From assembly GCA_031269465.1 (NCBI GenBank), contig JAISZB010000337.1, positions 1 through 45,361 of the forward strand: a stretch of 45,361 nt of DNA, written 5' to 3'. Source of the stretch: Clostridiales bacterium (GTDB taxonomy: Bacteria; Bacillota; Clostridia; Lachnospirales; WQUN01). The position numbers and the translations under genes are program-made. This document shows positions 36,816-45,337 of the stretch, piece after piece. The notes under the pieces were generated by a model. It worked only from the letters and a program-made list of their open reading frames with translations, searched no databases and was not told the origin of the DNA. Each line of letters starts with the position of its first letter. Position 1 is the first letter of the stretch.

Positions 36816-37697
36816 TTAACGCGATTTTTCTCCTGCCAGTTCAACGATTGGATTCAAAGTGTCGGAGAGCAAGCAGAAGCCCTTTAAATCCAAAGCTTCT
36901 CCGCGTATCATTTCGTTGAAGCCGCAACTTTCAAGCATCTTAGCAAGCTCTTCCTTGGGTGTATCGAAGCGCTCATGCAGGCAGTTTACAAGGGTTTTCC
37001 TCCTGTGCCCGAAGGCTGCTCTTATGCATTTGAACATGAATTCTTCATCCATAGGCATAAACTGAGATTTCCTGAGCCTCAGAGTCACAATGGCAGAATC
37101 GACGGCAGGCCTGGGAACGAAGCAGTTTCTCGGCACAGTCGCGTTCAAGGCTATATCTGCATAAAATCTAGCGGCTAAGGAGATGGAGCCGTATTCATCA
37201 TCTCCAGCGTCAGCCGCCAGCCTCTGAGCCACTTCTTTTTGAACCATTGCGGTTATGCTTTCCAGAGGCAATGCGCTTTCTAAAAGCATCATCAATATCG
37301 GTGTAGTGATGTAGTAGGGGAGATTGGCGCAAACTTTGGCGCGTTCAAGACCTCTGTCAACCAGCAGCTTTTTTACATCAGTTTTAAGAATGTCTCCCTT
37401 TATTATCTCTACGTTTTCAAAGGATTTGAAAATCTCTTCGAGAGCGCCTGCCAAGGATTTGTCAATTTCTACCGCAAGAATCCGAGCGCCGGTTTGCGCC
37501 AGCATCTGGGTAAGAGCGCCTAGGCCAGGCCCTATTTCTATTATGCAGTCATCTTTATCCACACCTGCGGCCTTGATTATTTTTTCAGCTATATTGGGCT
37601 CAATTAGAAAGTTCTGGCCAAGCCCCTTCTTAGGCGTTATGCCATACTTTTTTATTATCTCAGCCGAGACGGAATGCGTGGCTATGGGCTTTTCCAT
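36816..37697 (-). CDS. rsmA: 16S rRNA (adenine1518/1519-N6)-dimethyltransferase
   Basis: About 293 residues. Signature blocks: GLGQNFL near the N-terminus, SAM-binding EIGPGLGALTQ, DILK and the catalytic NLPYYITTPI (NxPY type). Role: dimethylates two adjacent adenines in the helix-45 loop of 16S rRNA during 30S assembly; its loss gives kasugamycin resistance. ATG 37697 overlaps the stop of the GerMN gene by one base (TGATG), so translation is coupled. The usual neighbours in Firmicutes (rnmV, veg, ispE) are absent here. Confidence 0.96.
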   Translation of the reverse strand: MEKPIATHSVSAEIIKKYGITPKKGLGQNFLIEPNIAEKIIKAAGVDKDDCIIEIGPGLGALTQMLAQTGARILAVEIDKSLAGALEEIFKSFENVEIIKGDILKTDVKKLLVDRGLERAKVCANLPYYITTPILMMLLESALPLESITAMVQKEVAQRLAADAGDDEYGSISLAARFYADIALNATVPRNCFVPRPAVDSAIVTLRLRKSQFMPMDEEFMFKCIRAAFGHRRKTLVNCLHERFDTPKEELAKMLESCGFNEMIRGEALDLKGFCLLSDTLNPIVELAGEKSR

Positions 37698-38755
37698 CAA
37701 AGCCCCGATTCCGCAGGCGCGGCTGACTCGAGGCGAACCTCAATGAATCCGTCGCCGCTCGGCTTGTAGCTGGCGCCAGACACAGTCAGTTTGACCTTAG
37801 AAATATCATAGAAGTTTCCCAACGTGTCTGCGATGGCTTGAACAGCCTGCTCCTCCAAGGTTCCGAAGGATTCCAGCGTTGAAGACAAATCGGCGGCTAT
37901 GCCTCCGACGGTTCTGTCTACATCCAGGCTGTTTATCCGCACTCCTTCTGGAAGAAGGGAGAGTCCGCCTTCAAGGGGGATATGCATTTCATCGGAAATG
38001 AGTTCGGCAAGATCGGAATCTGTAGTAAAGCGTATGAACCTCTCCTCTTTCTCTCCGTCGCCTATGGGGTAGAAATATGCGGGAAAATCCAAGGTAGCGC
38101 TTTCAATGGATTTGAGGCTGAAGTCGTAGAGGGATCCTTCACTTGATGTATATTCGGTCTTTACCAGTCCTACATTTTTTGCGTAGTATTCCCTTTGCAC
38201 CCTGCCATCGGTGGAGGTTGAAGAAATCTCCATCGCTTCATAGTCTCCGGAGCTGGTGGATACTGGAGAGTTCATGCTTGTTATCTCCACCTGCGTGTAT
38301 TCGTCCGGCGCCCACTTTTGCCCGACTTGAAGAGGTTCCTTCAATATGATGAATCCCAGCGTGGGTTCGACTGACAGCAAGTTTTCCATGTAATAGAAGG
38401 TGGGTTCTCCGAAAATGAGCTTGAGCTCCCCGTTTTTGTATTCTATGACTTCCGTTGAGGACATCTTCTGCGCCGACACCCATCTTTGGATTCTATCGTT
38501 TCCGGTGTAAGTGACATAAACCTGTTGATTCAAATCAGGTATGGAGGACTCGTACTGATAGCAGGTGTTGCTCTTGACGAAGAAATATTCGGCTATGGAT
38601 TCCCCCCCGCCACTTTCGATCGTCTCGGCGCTTTCAGTCACAGCCGGGTCTTCCGGCGCTGAAGTTTCTTCAATGCCGTCTTTGGCGCCGCACGACGGCA
38701 GGAGAAGAATCAAAATGAGGATTGAGGCAAGCATTGCAATTGATTTTTTCTTCAA
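37697..38755 (-). CDS. GerMN-domain lipoprotein
   Basis: 352 residues. Signal peptide with lipobox LLLPSC (C22), then an acidic linker (EETSAPEDPAVTESAETIESGGG). Residues 50-215 form an unrecognised beta-rich domain (YQYESSIPDLNQQVYVTYTGND, VTYTSSEGSLYDFSL). Residues 240-345 match the GerMN pattern: EGVRINSLDVDRTVGGIAADLS, then a helix (EEQAVQAIADTLGNF) and KVKLTVSGASY. Family knowledge: GerMN domains occur in GerM and related cell-surface proteins linked to sporulation and germination. Start TTG 38755 with GGAGA 7 nt upstream. Coupled to rsmA, which is an odd pairing. Confidence 0.87.
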   Translation of the reverse strand: MKKKSIAMLASILILILLLPSCGAKDGIEETSAPEDPAVTESAETIESGGGESIAEYFFVKSNTCYQYESSIPDLNQQVYVTYTGNDRIQRWVSAQKMSSTEVIEYKNGELKLIFGEPTFYYMENLLSVEPTLGFIILKEPLQVGQKWAPDEYTQVEITSMNSPVSTSSGDYEAMEISSTSTDGRVQREYYAKNVGLVKTEYTSSEGSLYDFSLKSIESATLDFPAYFYPIGDGEKEERFIRFTTDSDLAELISDEMHIPLEGGLSLLPEGVRINSLDVDRTVGGIAADLSSTLESFGTLEEQAVQAIADTLGNFYDISKVKLTVSGASYKPSGDGFIEVRLESAAPAESGL

Positions 38756-38849
38756 AGAAATGTCTCCTTTTTAATTGTGGATATGCTGAATGCCAGCTAA
38801 ATGCTCCAATTTTGGATCAGATTGGCAATGCGCTATAATCCTGCCCCAG

Positions 38850-39024
38850 ATATGCGGATTTGCATATGATCGCCTATGAAGATGCGCTTCACCACAGGCG
38901 CTTTCGTTCTAAATTCCTATTATAGCTTAACTGTACAGCGAGCGCGAAATGCCGAAATCTGCGTTTCGCGCCTTAAAGGCAGACTGCCAAGCTAAAATAG
39001 GCAGTATGACTGCAAATCAGCATG
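38850..39024. repeat. Second-subtype palindrome copy
   Basis: ATATGCGGATTTGCATATG outer arm, TTCCTATTATAGCTTAACTG, GAGCGCGAAATGCCGAAATC and GCGTTTCGCGCC centre, CCAAGCTAAAATAGGCAG and GACTGCAAATCAGCAT right arm. Wording is close to 18104-18230. Confidence 0.65.
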
Positions 39025-39195
39025 GCGCAATTGAGCGAGCATCAGCATGCTTCAACCATATAGGCAAAAGCGGGGCAGCACTTTTACCTTAGCGATTTTT
39101 CGCAGCCAGAGCTTGTCTAAAGGATGAAACCTTATGAAGTATAGCATTTAAGGAAGGGAAATTCAAGGCTGCCCTCGAACTTAGCAGATCTACGG

Positions 39196-39336
39196 CGATA
39201 TGTCGACGCGCAGCAGAACGCAGGGGTTTTGGAGCTTGACTGTCCGATTTCGAGGCGCTAAATGCTGATATCTGCATTTAGCGCTAGCTGTAATCCAAGC
39301 TTCAAAATCAGAGCTTGCCTATGCGCATCAGAATAT
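39196..39336. repeat. Interspersed palindrome copy
   Basis: GGTTTTGGAGCTTGACTGTC inner left arm, GCGCTAAATGCTGATATCTG and CATTTAGCGC perfect centre, AATCCAAGCTTCAAAATC inner right arm, ending TATGCGCATCAGAATA. Confidence 0.7.
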
Positions 39337-39390
39337 AAGCTTATCCTGTTGCTTTCCTATACCGCTTTTCATCAAATGTTCCTTTTTTGG

Positions 39391-40926
39391 CAGGACAATT
39401 TAACGCCCATTACATAATGAGTTAACTGGTGTTTTGCGGCGTACACAATGCAACTTTGCTCAATTGGAATAAATCGCAAATGTCGAATCTCGCTGAATAA
39501 TTGAATAAATTACAATCACTCTCCAAGTCAAGATTAACTGATTTTTTTTGCTGAATCAAATCGAATTCGACGAAATATCAACTTGAAATTTTAATGAAAT
39601 TTAATTCATTCCGCCTGCCGTTGTAGATATTTGCGCGTCTGCAAAGCTTCTTGTCCGGTGTACAACTGAGATGGGGAGACGGCTGTATGAAAACCCGCAG
39701 CGACGCGCCGAGCGAAGAAGAATTGAGGAAAAGGCCGGGGCGCAGGCCCGTCCATCCCGCCCCGGCCCAGGCGAATCCGAGCGAAGGGCGGAAATTGCCG
39801 AACGGGCTCTGCTATGCATGTTGCCGGCTGCAGCTTGAAATTATCCGGAGGAACCCGAAAATTGAGGCTGCCGGAAAATTCGAGCCGGATCTGCAGGCCT
39901 CCCTTTCGAAGGCCGGCGGCAGCCGCTCCGGCGAGCCTTGCCGGGGAGCGCCGCGAAGGCGCCGTCCGGCTTGCGGGACGGCGCGCTCGGCCTGACGGGC
40001 TGGCGCCTTGCCGGCTATTGCGGCTGTTTGCCGCCCGGTTTGGCCTTGACGGCGGGATTTGTCGGCTGTGGCCGGACAGGCTCGTTCGCCGCCGAAAGCA
40101 AGTAATGGCCGGAGGATGCAGCCCGCTTCCCGAGCGGCGGCGAAACGCCGGATCAAGGCGCGCTTCGGCATGCATTCGAGAAGGCCGGCGCCGATATGCA
40201 TAAAAAAATGGCTGAAAATATAGTGCCGTCCATTAACGCCGCGGTGAATCCGCTCCGCGATCCCGGCTGCGCGAACGGGATCCTGCCGGAGGACGGCCGG
40301 GAATCTGCGGGATCCGCACGCAGCGGATGCGCCGGCGGCCGCCGGAGGGCGGCGGGATCGGAGAATCTTTCCGGCTCAAGCGCCGGAATTCTGATGAAAG
40401 CATCTGAAACAGGCGGCAAATCGAGCGAGTCGAACGCGCTTGCCGAAATGCCGGGAAGCGGCGAATTCAAAGGCTGCGCCTCGGCCGCCGGCGCCGCGCG
40501 CTCCGCGACGATGGAGGCTTGCGCCGGGGGCGGGATGCATTGGATTTTTACTGCGAAAGACAACAACAAGAAGGCTTTCAGGGCGATAAAGGACATTTTC
40601 GGCTTTTCAGGCGCCGCGCCGCTTTTTGAGGGCGGCTGCGCTTGCTCCGCAGTTGACCTTCAGCTTTCGGCTGAAGAAGCGCTTGATTTGGCTCTAGAAG
40701 CAAACTTCCCTGATCTAATCTGCTTTCTCGGCTTTATGGCCGGCATTCAGAAAAAATGTCGAATATTGGGACGAACAAAAGCCATTCGACATTGTTTAAA
40801 TATAAACTTAGTCAGGCAAATAATGAAAAAAGAGCTGAATGCATTAAAAAAATCTTCTTTAGAACCTCTAAATCGAGATCGTGTTGACATCTCTAGAACT
40901 TATGTTAAGGACGTTAAACTGTCCTG
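39391..40926 (+). mobile_element. ISAs1-family insertion sequence, decayed
   Basis: 1536 bp. Left end CAGGACAATTTAACG and right end CGTTAAACTGTCCTG match as inverted repeats at 14 of 15 bases. The 9-bp sequence CTTTTTTGG is present directly on both sides (39382-39390 and 40927-40935), a target duplication of the size known for ISAs1 elements. TGTCGAAT/ATTCGACA words recur near both ends (about 39480, 39564, 40758 and 40783) and may be transposase binding sites. The outer 200 bp at each end are AT-rich; the core is strongly GC-rich. The core encodes a broken transposase. Confidence 0.85.
39960..40926 (+). pseudogene. ISAs1-family DDE transposase relic
   Basis: One reading frame carries recognisable ISAs1 blocks in the right order: TPDQGALRHAFEKAGAD (the usual SHDTxxRxF block), ILPEDGRESAGSARS (the DGK box with the first catalytic Asp kept), KSSESNALAEMPGSGEFKG, then ASAAGAARSA where the second catalytic Asp is normally in an xADA core, then MHWIFTAKDNNKKAFRAIKDIF and NINLVRQIMKKELNALKKSS near the end. 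The second Asp is lost, the segment that holds the catalytic Glu (usually RxHWxIEN...LHWxLD) is deleted, and an in-frame TAA interrupts at 40103-40105. The open frame runs past the element end and stops in the flanking repeat. It is inactive. Confidence 0.75.
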
Positions 40927-41117
40927 CTTTTTTGGAGCTTGATTATACAGGCTTCAATGGATAATCAAGCTCCAAAAAAGGTAATTTCATATGAAAAGCA
41001 GTATATTTACAGAAAATAAGCTTCTATCTGATAGGAGCTTAAATGCTTAACCAAATTGCGCTTTATAGCTAAGCTGCGTTATGAGCTACTTTCAGCTTAC
41101 CTGAATAATTTAGGCTT

Positions 41118-41183
41118 CATAACGATTTGCAACCAAATGAACCTATTTTTGAGCTTGATAATCATATGCACATCAGTTTATAT
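41118..41183. repeat. Short decayed palindrome copy
   Basis: ACGATTTGCAACCAAATGAA, then CCTATTTTTGAGCTTGATAA and TCATATGCACATCAGTTTAT; only outer arms and one inner arm remain. Confidence 0.5.
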
Positions 41184-41255
41184 GACATAAAGCGCCTTCC
41201 ATTGCTATTCAGCTCCTAAAATTTGAAAAATAGCTTATAGAAAGAAAATAAAAAT

Positions 41256-41284
41256 TTGACATTTAAGCCTTTATACATTAATAT
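41256..41284 (+). promoter_or_regulatory. Sigma-A promoter upstream of the first J-like gene
   Basis: TTGACA (41256-41261), 17-nt spacer, TAATAT (41279-41284). It is the same -35, spacing and -10 as the tRNA promoter at 45188. The leader to 41586 is about 295 nt and contains a repeat copy. Confidence 0.65.
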
Positions 41285-41357
41285 TTAAAGAAAGAATCTC
41301 AGCGACAGAGTTGATCCAGAATTGCATATCTAACTGCTGAAGGCGTTCTTTATAGAT

Positions 41358-41450
41358 GTGCATATAGAAATTCCTATCTTAGCTTGACGTACAGCGTGAA
41401 ATGAATCATTAAGCTCCAAAACATCGCATTTGATTGCAAATCTGCATATA
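41358..41450. repeat. Second-subtype palindrome copy, shortened
   Basis: TTCCTATCTTAGCTTGACG left, ATTAAGCTCCAAAACATC and GCATTTGATTGCAAATCTGC right; most of the centre is missing. Confidence 0.5.
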
Positions 41451-41585
41451 ATGCATCGCTTTATTCAGCGCATTGGAAGAACAACTCTATCGGAAAGCGG
41501 ATACTCCAAATCTTCGAAATAATGCGCAAGGCATCATCATTTTCAATGTTCAAAATATTGTTTTTGCTGCATCTTTGAAGAAGCG

Positions 41586-43040
41586 ATGATTGAATCAAAA
41601 AGGGGGCTGTTAACAGCTTCAATGAAGAATTACTACCAAGTACTGGGAATAAACAAAGAGGCTGATGAAGAATCCATTGAAACAGCTTTTGTCACTCTCT
41701 TAAGAAAATGCTCTGATGAAGAGTTCACAGTAGTGGAGGCGGCTTATAGACGTCTTTCCCAAAGCCAGCTTAAGGCTGATTATGACGAATATTTCAATGA
41801 GCCTGAGGAAGCGAGGGATATATGCCTTCAGGCAATAGAGCTGATTGATGCGCATAGGTTTTAACAAGCAAAGAAGATCCTGGCAAGCGGGAATCCTCTC
41901 GGCAGTATAGCGCAGACAAAGCTTTTGCTCAGGATTTACTTGGAAGTCGGCGATAATGCTGAAACCTTGTCCTTATTGAGGCAGGCAGTCGAGAAGTTTC
42001 CAGAGGATCATGAATTTAAGTGGATTCTTGATGGCTTTGAGGTTTCTGAAGGAAAACTCGATGAGATGGAAAATGCCATAGCTGAAAATGAGCGTGACTT
42101 TAAGTCTTGGGGAGCGCTTCTCAATCTGCTCTTTCGCATGCAACCTCTAGGTAAAAATGCAGGCATTTTCAATCTTTTTGCTACTCGCAGAAATTTCTGC
42201 AAAGCGATTGAGGCTTTTGAAAGGCTGAGAAAGTACGATGTCAGCTTCATGAGCGAGCATTATCGCTTATATCAGTTTTACCTAAAGCATGATTATAAAC
42301 AGCGTATTGGCAGAGATGATCATATTGACGAGTATTTTATCGACTGCTACAGGATGTGCCTCAGCGGACTCATTGAATCAGGAGATGATAGGCAGATATC
42401 AGAGGCCATCTCAATCATGAATTCTTTCTCAATGTCAAGGAAGCTCAAGGGCGTAAACGTCCAAATGCTTGCCAAGCTAGACGAATTGGAAGCGGGATAT
42501 AAAACGGGAGCGATTGAATCAGGAACGATCATAGCTGATATCTTGGATAGTTCGCTTCCTCCGGTTCTTTGCAACTTAATATTGACCCTTTTATCTCTAG
42601 AGAAAATAATGTGGTTTACGCTGGGGTCTACAAGCACTGCTTATGAAAGCTGGATTCTTGATCATGCCGAAGAGATGGCGGAACCATTGACAAGGCTTAA
42701 GAGGGAAAATCCCAGGCTCTATAGTTATGATGAGAGGTTTTTCGATGGAATTGCGGATCCCGCGCAGAGGCGGAAGCTTGTTATTTCAATAACCTCTGAA
42801 ACGTATGAGCTTAAAAAGAGGCATCCCCAGAAAATCCGCAGGGTTAATGAAGATATACTGACAAATCCAATTGAATGCTCGTATGCTTGGGAAGTGGCTA
42901 TAGCTAGGCTAAAATATCCGAAAGAGTATTCTGAAGATCAGACGACAGTCTTAAGAGAAGGCAGGAAGACAGGCAGAAATGAGCCTTGCCCATGCGGGAG
43001 CAGAAAGAAATACAAGAAATGCTGCGGCTTGAGGGCATAG
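41586..43040 (+). pseudogene. J-like/TPR/SEC-C protein broken by one in-frame stop
   Basis: The frame is open from 41586 to 43040 except for a single TAA at 41862-41864. The part before it is a J-like domain (NYYQVLGINKEADEESI ... LKADYDEYF) without the HPD tripeptide. The part after it has helical TPR-like repeats (LLLRIYLEVGDNAETLSLLRQAVEKFPED) and ends with a SEC-C zinc motif, GRNEPCPCGSRKKYKKCCG. Aligning with the intact paralogue at 43471, the stop falls in EKYEEALKVL against HRF*QAKKIL, replacing one codon, so there is no frameshift. A translation restart at TTG 41925 or read-through is possible; otherwise it is a recent pseudogene. ATG 41622 (MKNYYQVLG) is an alternative start that matches the paralogue better, but neither has a good ribosome binding site. 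Confidence 0.8.
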
Positions 43041-43151
43041 GCTGGATAAAGCGCATATACGGCTCGCCTATTTCTCTTCTCTTTAAAAGACGCCCATAGG
43101 CGTTGGCGAAGCTCAGGCCAGATAGGCGGACTGCTAAGAAACAGGCATAAG

Positions 43152-43280
43152 TATACCGATTTTCATCATATGTTCCTTATTTGAAGCTTGATTATCCATT
43201 GGGCGGTACAAATGCCGATATCAATCGCTAGCTGTACAATCAAGCTCTTAAAAAGGTGATTTTCAATGAAAATCAGTATA
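43152..43280. repeat. Interspersed palindrome, full copy
   Basis: 129 bp, TATACCGATTTTCATCATATG to TGAAAATCAGTATA. Inner arms TTTGAAGCTTGATTATCC and GTACAATCAAGCTCTTAAA; centre AAATGCCGATATCAATCG. It lies between the two J-like genes. Confidence 0.88.
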
Positions 43281-43470
43281 AGTAAGAACGCTTCTCAAAA
43301 TAATGCAGATATTCATTCATGAGAATGGACTATAATATAATGCGCGCTCTATTTAAGACGCATTCCACCTATTCCCTGACGCATGGAGCATTGCTCATTT
43401 ATTCTTGAACTCGTTGCCTAAAAGGCGTCTTGTTTTTTCGTTCCACTGGGACGGAATAGAGGTAAAGCAA

Positions 43471-45069
43471 ATGGAAGATTGCTATAAGATTCTCGGAGTT
43501 GCAGCGAATGCTGATAAAAATGAAATAAAGAGAGCTTATTTCAGCAAAGTGAAGATTTTTACTCCTGAGAAAAATCCTGATGAATTTAAAAGGCTGAAAT
43601 CAGCATATGAAACCCTTGGGGATGAGAATAAGAGGGCGGAGCTTGATCGCTACTGCGGCACTCCAGAAAAGACAAAGGAGAAGTTGCTTGAGGCGTCTAG
43701 ATTGCTGGAAGATGAAAAGTATGAAGAAGCCCTCAAAGTTTTAAATGGACGAGGGAAAAAGCATTTCGAGATTGAAAAGAGGATTATTGAGGTAAAACTC
43801 GAACAGGGAGATTACGACGAAGCTTTAAAACTGGCTGAGAAACTTGCGGATAACCATCGTTCGAATCAAGGAGTTCACATGCTCCTTGCTCAGATATACG
43901 AGTCGCAAGATTCTTTGACAGAGGCGGACGAGCATTATAGGCTGGCTTTATCTCTGGATGAAGGCAATGAGACTGCGTGGGTTTTATATACTGACTATTT
44001 GATTATAGAAAAATCAGACAAAATCATAGATCTTCTCGAAAGGTTAAAAAAACTCGGAGGAGATTTTTTAAAGAAGCATCGCGGACTCTATTCTGTATAT
44101 TTAAGGCTCCACTATGAGGCGGTGGGAACTGATGACGAAGATATGGATGATCTCTTCGTCGAATGCTATGAAATGTTCGCTAAAGAATTCATGGCTTCAA
44201 GAAATGAAAAGTGGATCCGCAGTGCCGACACGCTGCTTATGATGTATGCAAAGTCTCCTAAGCTTTATGAAACAAGCAAAGTCTTGGCTGATTTCATGTC
44301 ATTGAACTATCCCAAGCTGGAAAACAGCTGGATGAAAGAAGTGAAAACAAGCCTTGAGTTTGCAGAGGCAAGGTCAATGAAAGATATGCATAAGGTGCTC
44401 ATCAACTTATCCGTCATCTTAAATGTAGGAATCAATTCCACCAGCGATCTTTGCATGAGGCATATTTACGAAAGCTATATCTTTGAGCATGTGAATGAGA
44501 TTTTGCCCTACATAGAGAGACTTGAAAAAAACTATCCCAAGATGTTTGAGCTTAATCAGAAGTTCTATCAAAGCTTGAGAAATCCCAGAGTGCATCGCGT
44601 TATAATGCAGAAGAATTTGAAGGATTCCTACCAGCTGAAGAAGAAAAATCCTCAATTTTTCAAAGATGCAAACAAAAATACAGTATATGAAGACTCTCCC
44701 CTCCTGTGCTTGGCGGCCAATGAGGAAGTCCAGCATATATTTCAAAACAGAGCTAATGTTTACAATAATAGGCTGATTCCTGGAAGAGATGAAAGATATA
44801 TTCAAGCCTTAGAGACCTACTGCATAGCGCAAGTAAAGAAGATGAGGGAGAGAGGCTTGGATGAAATCGAATACTTGAATATGGATGATGAGGAACTTAT
44901 AGAATTTGGGGATCTTGACGACTTAATGCATTATGTAGCTAGCGAAGTTTATTCGAGTCCGTTTTTTGGATCAACTGTTCACAGGGAAGGCAGAAAGATC
45001 GGAAGAAATGAACTCTGCCCATGCGGAAGCATGAAAAAATACAAGCATTGCTGCGGAAGGAATGCTTGA
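43471..45069 (+). CDS. J-like domain, TPR and SEC-C protein
   Basis: 532 residues. Residues 1-60 are a J-like domain (MEDCYKILGVAANADKNEIKRAYF ... RLKSAYETLGDENKRAELDRY). The HPD tripeptide that stimulates Hsp70 is replaced: IFTPEKNPDEF stands where a K-Y-H-P-D-K-N-P run is usual. Residues 65-200 have TPR-like helix pairs (YEEALKVLNGRGKKHFEIEKRI, LTEADEHYRLALSLDEGNETAWVLY). A long helical region follows, and the C-terminus is a SEC-C zinc motif, GRNELCPCGSMKKYKHCCG. ATG 43471 has AGAGGT 7 nt upstream and fits the family start; the frame is open from 43405. It is a close paralogue of the broken gene before it. Role unknown; the lost HPD argues against a normal co-chaperone. Confidence 0.87.
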   Translation: MEDCYKILGVAANADKNEIKRAYFSKVKIFTPEKNPDEFKRLKSAYETLGDENKRAELDRYCGTPEKTKEKLLEASRLLEDEKYEEALKVLNGRGKKHFEIEKRIIEVKLEQGDYDEALKLAEKLADNHRSNQGVHMLLAQIYESQDSLTEADEHYRLALSLDEGNETAWVLYTDYLIIEKSDKIIDLLERLKKLGGDFLKKHRGLYSVYLRLHYEAVGTDDEDMDDLFVECYEMFAKEFMASRNEKWIRSADTLLMMYAKSPKLYETSKVLADFMSLNYPKLENSWMKEVKTSLEFAEARSMKDMHKVLINLSVILNVGINSTSDLCMRHIYESYIFEHVNEILPYIERLEKNYPKMFELNQKFYQSLRNPRVHRVIMQKNLKDSYQLKKKNPQFFKDANKNTVYEDSPLLCLAANEEVQHIFQNRANVYNNRLIPGRDERYIQALETYCIAQVKKMRERGLDEIEYLNMDDEELIEFGDLDDLMHYVASEVYSSPFFGSTVHREGRKIGRNELCPCGSMKKYKHCCGRNA

Positions 45070-45077
45070 GGCGCTAG

Positions 45078-45128
45078 ATTACTTAATTGCCGGGAAAGGC
45101 AAGTTTTCGCCTTTCTCGGCAAAGTAAT
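45078..45128 (+). terminator. Hairpin after the J-like gene
   Basis: ATTACTT pairs with AAGTAAT, and TTGCCGGGAAAGGC with GCCTTTCTCGGCAA (one G-U pair), around an 8-nt loop. There is no long T tract, so termination may be weak. Confidence 0.6.
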
Positions 45129-45187
45129 AGGTTTTGAGGATTGCTGGAGGCTAAACTCAAAGACGCAAAAAAATTATGCTCGAGGTA

Positions 45188-45216
45188 TTGACAGAATTAT
45201 TTTTTTAATGTAATAT
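45188..45216 (+). promoter_or_regulatory. Promoter of the tRNA-Met gene
   Basis: TTGACA (45188-45193), 17-nt spacer, TAATAT (45211-45216), 48 bp before the tRNA. Confidence 0.75.
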
Positions 45217-45263
45217 AAATAGGCTTGATGAAATTGATCTTGGAAAGCTAGTTTATCAAAAAT

Positions 45264-45337
45264 GGATCCTTAGCTCAGTTGGTTAGAGCTACCGGCTCAT
45301 AACCGGTTGGTCCGGGGTTCGAGTCCCTGAGGATCCA
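45264..45337 (+). tRNA. tRNA-Met (CAT anticodon)
   Basis: 74 nt. The acceptor arm GGATCCT pairs with AGGATCC; the discriminator base is A and CCA is not encoded. D arm around AGCTCAGTTGGTTAGAGCT; anticodon stem ACCGG/CCGGT with loop CTCATAA, anticodon CAT; T arm GGGGTTCGAGTCCC. It looks like an elongator methionine tRNA. A lysidine-modified tRNA-Ile2 also has CAT in its gene and cannot be fully excluded. A repeat arm begins right after it (TATTGATTTGCATA at the window end). Confidence 0.93.

Larger units (their letters stand above)
39358..41005. repeat. Interspersed palindrome copy split by an ISAs1 element
   Basis: TATACCGCTTTTCATCAAATG to CTTTTTTGG (39358-39390), then the insertion sequence, then CTTTTTTGGAGCTTGATTAT to ATGAAAAGCAGTATA (40927-41005). 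Removing the insertion and one CTTTTTTGG copy restores an intact short-loop palindrome of about 103 bp. Confidence 0.88.

Noticed and set aside
39606..40596. Several long overlapping ORFs on the minus strand and in other frames
   Set aside because: They lie in the GC-rich core of the ISAs1 element, where stop codons are rare, and match nothing.
40196..40942. A 248-codon plus-strand ORF that looks like a new Ala/Gly/Ser-rich protein
   Set aside because: It is the broken ISAs1 transposase frame: family blocks appear in order, and the last codons come from the flanking repeat.
41925..43040. A separate gene starting at TTG 41925
   Set aside because: It is in the same frame as the J-like part, with no stop between 41865 and 41925, and the paralogue shows one continuous protein.
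4650..43280. The regular repeats as a CRISPR array
   Set aside because: Copies are scattered, palindromic at three levels and not separated by short unique spacers; no cas genes are present apart from the Cas4-like fold fused to a helicase.
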